In this document: in pieces, positions 1 through 11,452 of the stretch | How the letters are laid out: each line of letters opens with the position of its first letter | Numbering within the stretch: position 1 is the stretch's first letter | Source of the DNA: Wurfbainia villosa | Lineage: Eukaryota > Streptophyta > Magnoliopsida > Zingiberales > Zingiberaceae | Direction: 5' to 3' | NCBI GenBank assembly: GCA_025175895.1 | Contig: CM045987.1 | Span: 38,404,113 to 38,468,112, forward strand | DNA: 64,000 nt | Translations under genes and position numbers: made by a program | The notes under the pieces: generated by a model | What the model was told of the DNA's origin: nothing | What the model saw: only the letters and a program-made list of their open reading frames with translations | Database searches by the model: none

Positions 1-1061
1 TTGGTGCATCCGAGGGACCGCCGGACGGGGAGCGAATGGAGTGAGCCCAAAGGGAAGCATACTTCTAGGGCATGAGACGCGAAGGATGGCGCTGGCGGCC
101 GGCGCTTGGCGATCCGAGGGACGAGGCCGAGGGAAGAGAGCTTCTGGGGAACTCCATGAGTGATGTGGACTTAGCCAAGTGGCTAAGACGAGTGTCGAGA
201 CTCAAACAACTTGGTGTTTGAGGTTTTTCCGACGCAATGATCGCATAGGTGCCGGTTCGACTAGTCCAAGTCGACTAGGGTTCGACTGGTGTAAGGTGCA
301 TTTTGGTGCGGCGATTGCCATGGATCGGCAATGATCGATGTCGAGCCGATCGGCTGGGATGGCATCGGCGATGAAAGTGTCGAGAGCACTGAGCGCTCGT
401 GAGCCGACCGGCGATCGACTACTAGGTCACTGATCATTGCCGACCCGCGCAATCATCGTAGGAGATCCGCTGGAACTTGTCCGACGTGGATCCGCCGTTG
501 TGAGACAACGGACATAGGGCAATCGATGGGGCCTTTTGGCGCGATGGGATGGGCGAAACAATTGATGCAAAGTTATAAATGGAGCTCGAGTTGGAGGATT
601 TCGCCAAGACTTTAAGGAAGCAATTGAAGGATTTCTGCATTCCATTCAGTCCTTCAAGAGCCATCCAGCAAGCAACAAGAAAAGGGTCAAAGCAAAGATT
701 TGTAAAGCGTTCTTTACTTGTATTTCTTGTGTCTTTGTATTTCTTGTATATTATTGTTGTAATAGCTTGTGAGAGGTTTCTCCACCTCCGACGTATAGTC
801 GAGAAGGAGTTTAGTTAGTGCCGTGCGCATAACTAGAGCTCGAGGAGCTCGCCCGTGGAGTAGGAACCATTCGGTTCCGAACCACGTATATCGTGTGTAT
901 TTGCATGTGATTGTATTTGTTGTTAGTATTCATATTTGCATTAGTATTCCGCTGCGCTAACAACAATCGTAGACAAGCACGCGACGAGAACGAGCAATTT
1001 ACGACGTCCAACGTACGAGGGCTATTCACCCCCCTCTAGCCGGCCATATCTATCCCTTACA
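1..1061 (+). mobile_element. SIRE-type LTR, truncated by window edge
   Basis: The 3' part matches the usual end of plant SIRE/Maximus LTRs: a stretch with CCGCTGCGCTAACAA (about 950-965), then GCTATTCACCCCCC and CTCTAGCCGG just before the end. It is homologous block by block to the LTR that follows it (shared GGAACTTGTCC, GAGGTTTCTCCACCTCCGA and GTGGAGTAGGAACCATT). The 5' end lies outside the window, and no PBS or coding region follows, so it is a solo or truncated LTR. Confidence 0.75.
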
Positions 1062-1724
1062 CTATGGTCGTTAGCAGTCGACTGCCAATGTTGGCAGTCG
1101 ACTGCCAAGAGTCCCGTTGGAACTTGTCCAACGTGGATTGAGCCGTTGTCTCACAGCTACAGTGTTGGCAGTCGACTGGGGACTTATGGCAGTCGACTGC
1201 CAAGCGGAAATCTAGCCCGACGTAAGATAAAAAGGGGAGCTCGTGGAGGATTTCATTATTAGTTCTTTGGGAGCTTTGGTGAGGCGATTTGAAGGCGATT
1301 TGCAGGTGCATTTCAGGGTCCTTCAAGCTCATCAAAGCAACCAACAAGCAAGCGCTCAAAACCCTAGTTTGTAAAGTGTTCTTTACATTTTCATTTGTAT
1401 TTGCTTGTTTACTTTGTATTACTTGTTGTAATTCATTGTACGAGGTTTCTCCACCTCCGACTTGTTGTCGAGAAGGAGTTTTATTGCTTAGTGGTGTTTA
1501 TGGCATCGCTTGGGTTCGTACGAACCCAATCCGTGGAGTAGGAACCATTTTGGTTTCGAACCACGTTATATCGTGCGTGTTGTGATTGTGTCTTGTGTTT
1601 GTATTTGTTATCGTCTATTCCGCTGCATACTAACAAGATTGTAGACAAGAAACGCGAACGAATTCCATAATTGTACGGTCACACGCTATTCACCCCCCCC
1701 TCTAGCGGCCTCAAATCCTCTACA
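1062..1724 (+). mobile_element. Second SIRE-type LTR fragment in tandem
   Basis: It is diverged from the LTR at 1-1061 but follows the same order of blocks and ends with GCTATTCACCCCCCCC and CTCTAGCGG. The upstream part carries four copies of a palindrome with core CAGTCGACTG between about 1073 and 1202. No PBS follows at 1725, so the internal region is missing. Two related LTR ends side by side suggest either an LTR-LTR deletion or independent insertions. Confidence 0.7.
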
Positions 1725-2115
1725 GTAGCTACTCCAAGGCCCCGCGATCCTAGACTGTGTACAATGGGGCAATTCACTAACAAAGTCTCATCCTATTTGG
1801 AGGTAGGATACGACGATTACAATGAACAAAAGAATGAGGAAGAGGCACAAGCCCACCTCTCCTCTTTACAATGAAATGCTCGATAAAAAGAAGCTCGAAT
1901 ACAAAGGTAAGACAACTAAAAGAAAAGATTACCGACATAGAAGGTTGAAGCTCGGCATGAAGTAGGTGTAGTGGTGGCGTAGCATTATCGTAGACCTTCG
2001 GCATTGTTAGAGCTCTTTGAGAGCAATTGAGATGACCTAAAGAGGAGAAACCCCCCTTCTTTTATAACCCTCTAAGCCCTATCTCGTTGAGATCCAGATC
2101 TGGATCAAAAGGACA
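1725..2115 (-). mobile_element. Diverged SIRE LTR fragment, inverted
   Basis: The plus strand reads TACTCCAAGGCCC, then GGAGGTAGGA, then CTTTTATAACCCTCTAAGCCC. This is the same order as in the minus-strand SIRE-1 LTRs (for example 16978-17310), although heavily mutated. It is an old LTR piece in opposite orientation to its neighbours. The boundaries are approximate. Confidence 0.5.
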
Positions 2116-2140
2116 CCTCACCCCGAAAGAAGGGGTGAGG
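2116..2140. repeat. Perfect 9-bp inverted repeat
   Basis: CCTCACCCC and GGGGTGAGG are separated by 7 bases. The repeat sits between the old LTR fragment and the SIRE-2 leader. No function is assigned. The rest of 2141-2357 is a 5' leader without recognisable genes. Confidence 0.6.
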
Positions 2141-2303
2141 TACCCCTTATTCATTAATTAAAAAGCTCCAAAAGTGCTCCATCAATCCAAAGCTCTCATC
2201 TCCACACAACGTCATAACGCTGACAAAGCTCTCTTCTTTCACTTCTTATGTCAGTACTTTTATTTATTGATTCTTTGCTTAAGTTTTATCCCACACTACT
2301 AAT

Positions 2304-2320
2304 CCAAGGCCAAGTCTTGG
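2304..2320 (+). other. Leader hairpin of SIRE-2
   Basis: CCAAGGC and GTCTTGG can pair over 7 positions, one of them a G-U wobble, around a 3-base loop. It lies about 38 bases before the gag ATG at 2358. The same hairpin, with a 4-base loop, occurs before the SIRE-1 gag at 25424-25441. Confidence 0.5.
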
Positions 2321-2357
2321 ACTATTTTTTTTTGTTTTTGTTTCATGCAAGATTTAC

Positions 2358-2883
2358 ATGGCTAATCAAGAGGGATTTAGCATCGTCTGTCCTCCGTATT
2401 TTTACAAAGATCACCTCTGTTACTAGAAGGGTCGAATGGAGTGTTTCCTCAAGACTCAAGTCGACATGTGGATCGTCATCCAGAAAGGGCTCGACCTTCC
2501 TGCCAACAAAAAGGGTGAGATCTTGGAAAGTGACTTATGAACCAATGCAATGAAGAAACAAATCGAAGCGGATGCCAAAGCAACCCAAATCTTGCAATGT
2601 GGTCTATCCAAAGAGAAGCTCAACTGCATCGGACCCTTCATCAATGCTAATGATCTATGGGATAAGCTCATCGAGCTCTATGAAGGAACCTCCAATACAA
2701 AGGTATGCAAAAGGGATTTACTTTTAAATAAATTATTTAATTTAAAAATGTAAGACAATGAGACTGCGAGTTAACTTCATGCTCACATTCAAGACATCTT
2801 AAGCGACCTCCATTCCATCGGATAGAAGGTGGAGAACCGCGACATTATAAGGTACACACTTAAGGCTTTTTCTAGGACTACAT
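2358..2883 (+). pseudogene. SIRE-2 gag, 5' part (broken)
   Basis: This is the N-terminal half of a SIRE-type copia Gag, the structural protein that forms virus-like particles and packages element RNA. The start ATG at 2358 opens MANQEGFS, the usual SIRE start. The fold region (UBN2/retrotran_gag type) is recognisable from MECFLKTQVDMW, ATQILQCGLSKEKLN and the segment NDLWDKLIELYEGT. At least four in-frame stops are present (after DHLCY, ESDL, NLKM and SIG). The reading frame is cut at 2883 by CopC-1, within codons for TTLWASMVDAY, and resumes at 38967. It is closely related to the SIRE-1 gag on the other strand (23721-25359). Confidence 0.8.
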
Positions 2884-3913
2884 TGTTGGTTTTTCGGTAT
2901 TGCACCGAGTGTGTTCGAACATGTTTCGTAAACATGTGCACAACGGAAGAATTAAAAAGTAATAAATCTAATTTATTACAACACACACACCACTCGCATT
3001 CATAGTACAACTTGTGTAGACATAATCGCAATTTCAAATTTTGCAATAAAGAAAATTACGCTAGTTATACCTGACGTATCACGTGCAGTGGGAAAGGCAT
3101 CAACTGGAGCAACTCTCGCTAGAATTGCCTCTATCCATATCCACACCGAGTATCATCGGGATAGCTTCACCAAGCTACAAGCTTCATCTTCGTAAGAGTC
3201 ACTAGCCTCGTGTCGAAGACGATGTGATCGAGAGAAGATCACAATCCGAATCAAAATTCGGATTAAAAAATGAGTCTCCAAAACTCGCTTCTCCAGAGAG
3301 GTATTTGTCAACTGATTGATGAATCCTTCGTCCTCCACCTATGAGGATTACCGGAGATCGAATCCCCATCAATGTAGGCGCTGTCGGAGCTCCAAACGTC
3401 ATCCAAACAACGCTCCGACACAAAAGGAAATAAGCTGTCCAAAAGACTGGACAGCTTGGTGGAGGAGTTGCGCCGGCCCAAAGGAGGATGGCCAGCTGCA
3501 CCTTGGTCACTGGAGCCAAGGGAAGTCGCCGGAGGGTCATCGGAGGATGGCCAGTAGAATCTTGGACACCGGTAGTAAGGTGGATGGCGGCACAAGGGTT
3601 GGCGGCGTGGAGAGCTTGGGCGGCAGCAAGGAGAAGAGAGGGAGAGGAGAGAAGTTTATTTCCCAAAAATAAAACTTAGGGCTCTCCAAAAACCTAACCG
3701 CATTTTTATAGAGCCCGTGTTTCTTAACCATTAAGAAAACTTCACCTTAGAGTTTTTGGTTCATAACCAAAACCCATTAACCTGCTCCAATAACTTAATA
3801 AACCGAACCGAGTTAGTCTAATTTAAGTTAAAACGAACCAAATCAACTTTGGTTCATTCGTTTAAAACAAACCAAACCCCTTTGGTTTATTCTTCACCAT
3901 TGGATTAGAATAT
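2884..3913 (-). mobile_element. CopC-1 3' LTR, truncated
   Basis: It aligns along its length with the CopC-2 LTR starting at 57793 (shared TTCGAACATGTTTCGTAAAC, the AACTGGACAGCTTGGTGGAGG block, and GTTCATTCGTTTAAAA). It stops at GGATTAGAA near 3910. The next bases belong to the reverse transcriptase, so about 1.2 kb of the LTR plus the RNase H end and polypurine tract have been deleted. Confidence 0.8.
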
Positions 3914-5772
3914 CACACATAACATAGCATACATGATAGATTCTATTGTGGATGCATAGGGAATCTTATTCATGCAAATCCTCTCGTCTTCTGTACGCAG
4001 ACATATAGACTTCGAAAGGTGTATCCCATGTCTGATGGGAAGGAAACCTTTCTTGGATTTCGACATGCTAAACCTCTTTAGCACTCGGTCTATTTATGTA
4101 GACTACGAAAGGCCAAGCAATTGATTCGATCTATCCCTATAGATCTTAATCTCGAGGATGTAGGTTGCTTCCCCAGGTCTTTCATGGAGAATGTATTGGA
4201 CAACCAAATTTTAATTGACTGTAAGACAGAAACATCATTTCCTATAAGTAATATGTCATCGACATATAATACTAGGAACACGACTGCACTTCCACTAACC
4301 TTCTTGTACACACAAGGTTCGTCCGGATTTTCTAAGAAATCAAACTTTTTGATTGTCTCATCAAAACGGATATTCCAGCTCCTGGATGCTTGCTTCAGTC
4401 CATATGTGGACCATCGCAGTTTGCATACCTTGGTTTTATCAACCGTTGTGAAACCCTCATGTTGTATCATATACACGTCCTCGAGTAGGTTTACATTAAT
4501 GAAAGCTGTTTTCACATCCATCTGTCATACCTCATAATCATAATGAGCCGCTATGGCCAGGAGCATCCGAATGGATTTAAGCATAACAACAAGTGAATAG
4601 GCCTCGTCATAATCAACACCTTGCTTTTGACGATACCCTTTCACCACTAATCTAGCCTTATAGGTAATCATATTACCATCCATGTCAGTTTTCTTCTTGA
4701 AAACCCACTTGTACCCTATAGGCTTTATGCCTTCAGGTGGGTCAACCAAGTTCCAAACTTGATTTTCATACATGGAATCCATTTCCGACTTCATGGCATT
4801 AAGCCATTTATCCCTTTTTGAACTTTTCAGAACTTCTTCATAACTGGTAGGCTCCTTATCATCAATGAGTAACACATCGTTCGATTCATTTATGAGAAAT
4901 CCATATCTCTTAGGAATGTTGCATGTTGTACCAGATCTACGAAGATGTAGTGTCACAATAGGTCGAACCGATGGCTTATCACTATGAGTTATCGGTTGTG
5001 GTGCTTCACTAGGTATCTCATCAATGTCTATTTGAGTTTCTCGAGCCTCCTCAAGCTCAACGACATTCCCACTATTTTCTTGCAAGAGAAACTCTTTCTC
5101 TAGAACACAACATGCCTTGAAACAAACACCTTTTATTCCATAGGATGATAAAATTGGTAACCCCTTATTTTTTTAGGGTGTCCAATAAATAGACATTTAT
5201 CAGACTTAGTATCCAATTTGTCTGATACAGTCCGCTTCACATAAGCAGGACAACCTCATATCATCAAGTAAGATACATGAGGTTTCTTACTATTCCATAT
5301 CTTATATGGAGTAGTGGAGACTACCTTGGTTGGCATTCTATTTAGCAAGTAAACAACTGTCTGAAGTGCATAGCCCCAAAAGGACTTGGGAAGATTCACA
5401 TGATTCATCATTGACATAACCATGTCCAACAAGGTCCGGTTACGCCTCTCAAATACATCATTATGCTGCGGTGTAAATGGCGGAGTCCATTGAGACAATA
5501 TACCATTGTCCCTTAGATAATCTAGAAACTCTTGACTCAAGTATTCGACACCTCGATCTGATCGAAGTATTTTAATACTCTTGTCATGTTGTTTCTCTAC
5601 TTCATTTCTAAATTCTTTGAACCTTTCAAAGGCTTCAGACATGTGTTTCATCAAGAACACATACCCAAACCATGAGTGATCATCGGTGAAGGTAATGAAG
5701 TAATTATAGCCTCCTAGAGCTTGAGTTGACATAGGTCCACATACATCAGTATGTATTAGACCAAGCAACTCT
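3914..5772 (-). pseudogene. CopC-1 integrase and reverse transcriptase remnant
   Basis: Read on the minus strand, the sequence starts inside the integrase at ELLGLIHTDVCGPM and runs through SDRGVEYLS and FERRNRT, which keeps the D, D and E of the integrase triad. It continues through the linker into RT: YKWVFKKKTDMDGN, QMDVKTAF, YGLKQASRSWN, and the catalytic LYVDDILLIGN. Frameshifts occur near 5255 and in the region after MKDLG, and a TGA follows DYEV. RNase H is missing because of the deletion at 3913. The upstream end is the SIRE-1 insertion point: codons before 5772 belong to SIRE-1 and CopB-1 sequence, not to this gene. The gene resumes at 26690. Confidence 0.85.
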
Positions 5773-5789
5773 TGTTGAATCGAGCGGAT

Positions 5790-7941
5790 TATAGGTGGTT
5801 GCTTCGGAGGCTCATTGGCTCCCATGTCCCCGGATTAAAATTTTCACTAATGAAAGAATTAATCCGGATGGGATGAGCTTCCTTAGCACAACCATTTCGT
5901 CGTCGTGCTAACAACTTGAGTGGTCGCTTGAACAAACTAGTTGTTGCTCAAGCAACTCGATAGTTAGTTAGCCGGAAGCGTCCAGCGTATAAACACCATT
6001 GTGTTTTCTTGTCCATGATTATACAATATATATTCATACGCATACATGTATAATCAAAACATAAAAGAACATGCTCAGATCTGTAAATAAAGTTAAAAAA
6101 GAAATGATGTTCTTCTATCTAAGGAACATATCAATTGTCGGTTCTAAGACAAGATCCTCCACGAGTAGAATCCTTCTAGATCGCGTTCTTCCCTTCCTTG
6201 TCCGCTGCGAACAAAGAGAAGAACCAACAAATACCTATCCTTTCTAGAACCGCCCACAAATTAGAATTTGACTCTCCTTGCCGGAGCAAGTGGATGCTTC
6301 GTCAACTTAAGAGGGGTTGTATGTACCAAGGAGAAAGGGAGGAGGAAGAGCCACACCAATGGAAGGATACCCGTCAAGGAATAAGAGAGAGGCCTTGAGA
6401 ATGGGCGCCCCAAGTCTAGATGGATGGAAGAGGTTGGCCTTATCCTTCTTCACGGACTCAGGATAAATCTTGTACAAAACCTAGCTCCCATAATGATGGC
6501 AAGTCACTTTTGGAAAAGCCAATCCCTAATTCTCTATCTCTTGAATTGTTATGCCTTTGACTTCCTCTTAGCCCCTATTTATAGAATCTTAAGCCTCCTT
6601 TAATCTCCATCATCTGCTTCTCTAGGGATTTAATCTCCAGTCTTGACATATCTAGGGTTTTATCCCAACCGTCGGATCTAGGGTTTTATCCCAAGGTGAT
6701 CTAGAGATCTCATGAACCCAATCTCACGGATGTAGGGTTTCATCCCAAGATGAAGGATGTATGAGCATCCATATACCATCGATCGTAAAGGTTCCATCAT
6801 TCGATTCTAGGGATTCATCCTAACCATCGGATCTAGGGATTTAATCCCAACCGTTGGTTCTAGGGTTTTATCCTAACCATCAGATCTAGGGATTTAATCC
6901 TAACCGTTGGTTCTAGGTTTTGTTTCACATTCTTAGATCTAGACTTCACAAGGATTATATTAGGCTACGATAGGGACCATAAGGAGGAGTTGGATCTTGG
7001 AATCAAATGGAGCCAGTCAAAACAACATGATCATTTAGAAATATCCATATATGAGGATCATTGAACTACCTCACCAACCCCCATAAATTAATATAGGCTC
7101 CATATATTATTCGAACATTAATCTCCCCGTGTTTAAGATATCGAATGTCCGTCAACTAATTGATTTACTGACCATCAATTAATTAACATCCCTCGAGTAG
7201 TACCACTCAACCTTATCATCATGTTGACTAAGTCAACCAGCTGGGTTTACATGATGAACTTTATGAGCTCCTCAAGGGGACATCATCAACCTAATATATA
7301 GGACATGGTTTCCTCCTATAATCAATGGCACACATGTAAATAATATCATTTCCCAACTTCATAGCATATTGATTTAATCCATCTAAATCTCACCCTTGGA
7401 GAGCAAATGAAATAAATACATGCTCAAGTTAAAGGCAACCCATTAATCGGAAGAGCATGTTTAATATGGTTAGGCGCATTCAACCTCTATATTAGCCCAC
7501 TTAGAGTGTAACTTTATGTTCAAGACAAAACAAACTAACGATTGACCTCGGTCTTACCATATTAGTATTAAACTATTCCATGGTTTAACATGTTATTGGC
7601 CCGGGCTTAGTCAACAACCCAAACACATATATAAAGTGCAAACAATGATCATGTGATTCTTATTCCAAAATAAAATATTAATGGAAGGTGTAGGCTTTAA
7701 TATTGATTAAGGGTTTTATGTCTCATCCTCTTTGCATGCAAATAACTATTATCTACATGGCATGACATACATGTCCTCCATCTACATGTCAAAGGGCCTT
7801 TATGGCATAATGTTATGCATCTAATGCAATTACATGTCATACAATTATGTCATGTATATAATTTCATATATGTGTCATAACTCATTTATGGAAATAAAAT
7901 ATGTTTAAGATTTGATTCTCAAAATCAAATCATAATTAAAT
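5790..7941 (-). repeat. Patchwork of CopB LTR and CopC internal sequence
   Basis: This stretch should be the 3' LTR of CopB-1 and is clean CopB LTR from 5790 to about 5970. After that, short blocks of the CopB LTR (as in 14729-16839) alternate with short blocks of the CopC internal region (as in 26930-28830), both in colinear order. CopC-derived examples are the block around 5979-6000 (CGTATAAACACCATT), 6102-6160 (AAATGATGTTCTTC), 6438-6475 (GACTCAGGATAAATCTTG), 6490-6505 (ATAATGATGGCAAGT), 7560-7600 (ACCATATTAGTATTAAAC) and 7676-7941. It has no coding capacity. The likely cause is a consensus merge in assembly. Confidence 0.75.
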
Positions 7942-9953
7942 AATAAATCTATATTTATTACAACACACACAACACGCATGCTATTACAACAAGTGTAGAC
8001 ATAACCGTAAATTAAAATTTGCAATAAAGGAAATTAAACTCGTTATACCTTCCGTATGGCGTGTAGCGAAACGGCATCAAGCGGAGCGATCCTCGTAAGA
8101 ATCGTCTCTATCCGTATCCACGCCGAGCTCCTCGGGATGACTTCCGCTAAGTCACGAGAGCCGTCTTCGTGCGGGTTACTAGCCTCGTGTTGAAGGCGGC
8201 GTGATCGAGAGATGATCACGATCCGAATCCAAATTCGGATCCAAAACGAGTTCTCAAAACTTCGCTTCTCCGGAGAAGGTATTCGTCAACCGTTTGGCGA
8301 ATCGCCGTCCTCCACCTCAGAGGATTACGGAGATCAAATCCCGGTAAGTTAGCGCTGTCGGGCACTAACCGTCGTCCAAGCGATGCTCCGGCGAGGAGGA
8401 GAAGCTGTCAGAAAACTGGACAGCTTGGTGGAGGAAGTAAGCGCCGGCCAAAACAAGGAGAGAAAAAGCTCACCTTGATGCCAAACCTATAGGAGATCAC
8501 GGAGGGTCGCGGAGGTTCACGGCTGAAGCTTGGGCGCGGCAACAAGGGTTGACGGCACAAGAAGCGTGGCGGCAACAAGCGTTAGAAACTCAAGGAGAAC
8601 TAATTCTCTTAATGGTTAATGGATCATATCCATAAAGCCCGTTAACCGCTCCATTAAGATAAGTTAAAATAAACCAAACCATGATGGTTTATTTTAAGTT
8701 AAAAGAACGAACCAACCTTTGGTTCATTCGTTTAATATAAACCAAACCCTTTGGTTTATTCTCATCCATTAGTTAGAACCAAACCATTTTGGTCCATCCA
8801 TTATGTCTTCATAAGACAACGGCCCATCCACGCTTCCATTCATTTGAAACAATTTCATGCTCGCTTTATGTTTGGTCGACCAAACATAGTTTCTCTCGAT
8901 GCGAGAATCCCATTCTCAAGCTCGTTTTAAATCCTTTGGATTACACTCGTTGTCGTGTGACCAAATAGGTTCTCGGTTTATGTTGGTCTATAATTAACCA
9001 TTAATTATAGAGCGATCATGAGTGGCACCTAGTAGTACATCATGATCCCCAATTAAGAAAAGATCAGCGGTTGATCGAACTATTTACGAAACCCTTGATG
9101 GCTTCGAATGAATCGTGCCCCATTCCCTTCACTCATCTTATACCCACTTGGTTCGAGGACATGGTCTATTGTGCCGATCCCACTAGTGACTCGTCACACC
9201 TAGCCCAAGTATCATTTCCTCGTCCTCACAGTTCTAGTTACTCCACATGTATCGAAGAGTACCTTACTCTAAACATGTAATGCTTTGGCAAAGACTTTAG
9301 TAACAATCAGCGAGAGGCCATGGGTATACATCTCCTCGCATGAGTGGTGAATCCTTTATAGGCTATTCAAACACCTTGATCCTTGACTTATACCCAATCA
9401 TCCGGGTCCACATCTCCTTAGAGATGTTTGCTTAAGATGTCAAAGCATAAGTCTCCATGATCAAGATGACTTGAATCGCAAGTCGAAGGAACATCGCACT
9501 TAAGCCACGATAAGAACTTCATTGACATATCTATATATGCGAGAGAACCATATGAAGTCTTACGGTGGTCACTCGATGAACTAGTTACCATAACTAGCAT
9601 CCACGATTAACTCGGACATCACTATGTCTCCGGCCCGGTGAGAATCGGTGCTTGGATACACCAAGGAGTATACCTCGTGCTAGTCTCGACGAATTGATGG
9701 TGTCAAATCCATCAATTCATCGACTAGGGATAATTCGATACATCACAATTACACATGTAGAGATACTCACTAGTTGTGATCCAATCACAAATTCTCTCAT
9801 CTTTTGAATCGTATCGTGGACATTGATCAAATGAGTTTAAGATCCAATCAAATACATAAAACATGTATACTCAAATAGTGAATCTTCATTTATCATATAA
9901 ATGGTTCATACATAAGGCGATTGCCTTAGGACATCTCTCATATATTACTAACA
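7942..9953 (-). mobile_element. CopC-3 5' LTR inserted in CopB-1
   Basis: It matches the CopC-2 LTRs throughout and ends ATTACTAACA at 9953, the CopC LTR end. The first 75 bases or so of the other end, the PBS and the adjoining leader are missing, so the LTR joins CopC leader sequence directly at 7941. It interrupts CopB-1 RNase H after codons for NSKEP. Many one- to four-base losses are seen relative to the other copies, often at CCGG or CCAG sites, which suggests poor consensus quality here. Confidence 0.8.
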
Positions 9954-11452
9954 CTCATGGTTCCTTCGAGTTTGCAACTGCACCACTGTTATCACAATAA
10001 ATTGTGATAGTTATGGGCAAACCAGGAATCACATCCAAGTCCATCATGAAGTTCCTGAGCCATACAGCTTCCTTGGCTGCCTTAGAGGCTGCCACATACT
10101 CAGCTTCCATGGTAGAGTCCGCCATGCATTTCTGCTTGACACTCCTCCATACTATGGCTCCACCTCCAAAAGTAAACACAAACCCCGAGGTAGACTTACT
10201 CTTGTCCCTATCTGATTGGAAATCCGAATCCGTGTAACCCACAGGGACTAATTGATCTGCCCGGTAAACCAGCATATAATCCTTAGTCCTTCTCAGGTAC
10301 TTCAATATATGCTTTACCGCAGTCCAATGTCCCTGTCCAGGATTATTCTGATATCTGCTAACCATGCCCATGGCAAAATAGATATCCGGTCTCGTACATA
10401 GCATAGCATACATAAGGCTTCCTACTGCCGAAGCATAAGAAACCGCCTTCATGTCCTCTATCTCCTTTAATGTTTTGGGACACATCTTTTTAGATAAAGG
10501 AACTCTATGCCTAAAAGTTAGAAAACCTTTCTTGGAGTTCTGCATGCTAAAATGAGCAAGGATAGTGTCAATGTATGAAGCTTGAGATAAGCACAACATC
10601 CTTTTCTTGCGATCCCTTATTACCTTGATCCCAAGGATGTGTCCCACTTCTCCCAAGTCCTTCATGTCAAACTGTTTGGACAACCATACCCTTACGTCTG
10701 ATAACACTTTGATATTATTGCCAACTAACAAAATGTCATCTACATATAGTACAAGAAACACCACTACGTTTCCGTCACACCTCTTGTATACACAAGGCTC
10801 ATCCGGACTTTGAATAAATCCATATGACTGGATTACCTCATCAAAGCGGATGTTCCAAGATCTAGAAGCTTGCTTCAATCCATAAATGGACCGATTAAGC
10901 TTACAAACAAGATGCTCTTTACCTTTAGCAATGAATCCTCCGCCGATATAGATGTTCTCCTCAAGACTTCCTAAGGAAAGCCGCCTTGACATCCATCCGC
11001 CAAATCTCATAATCCATATGAGCAAGCTATAGATAAGAGAATCAATAGACTTAAGATCACGGCGAAAAGGTCTCCTCATAATCGATACCCTCTTTCTGAG
11101 TATACCCTTTCGCAACAAGCCTAGCTTTGAAGGTCTCAACCTTCCCGTCTACTCCTCTCTTTCTCTTGTAGATCCACTTGCATCCAATGGTTTTTACACC
11201 ATCGGGTAGTTCTACTAGCTCCCAGACCCGATTAGAATCCATAGATTCTATCTCTGAATTCATCGCTCTTTGCCAAGATACCGCATCTCTATCTTGGATT
11301 GCCTCGTCATATGTCCAGGGATCAGGTTCATGTTCACCAGGGACTAAGTCCGAAGACTCTCCCAAAAACATGAATCTCTCGGGTTGTCTAACAACCCTCT
11401 CACTACGACGAGGTGCCTCCTGTGTATGCTCTGTGACACGCGGTGCAGTGAT
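9954..11452 (-). pseudogene. CopB-1 reverse transcriptase and RNase H
   Basis: This is the polymerase that copies element RNA into DNA, followed by RNase H. On the minus strand the RT opens with WELVELPDGVKTIGCKWIYK and KARLVAKGYTQKEG, and the active site is LYVDDILLVGN near 10,735. RNase H is recognised from GYTDSDFQSD, ADSTMEAEYVAAS and IYCDNSGAVANSKEP. A stop follows EETP at 11453. Small deletions around 10,960-11,090 destroy the frame before DVKTAF, so the long open frame ending at 9955 begins with out-of-frame residues. The C-terminal RNase H end is cut off by the CopC-3 LTR. Confidence 0.9.

Noticed and set aside
3202..3672. Overlapping 118- and 154-residue frames on both strands
   Set aside because: They lie inside the CopC-1 LTR; GC-rich sequence gives chance open frames, and 37167-37520 repeats them.
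5773..5825. Start codon at 5825 for the CopC-1 integrase frame
   Set aside because: The first 18 codons read through the CopB-1 LTR and SIRE-1 LTR; true CopC-1 sequence starts at 5772.
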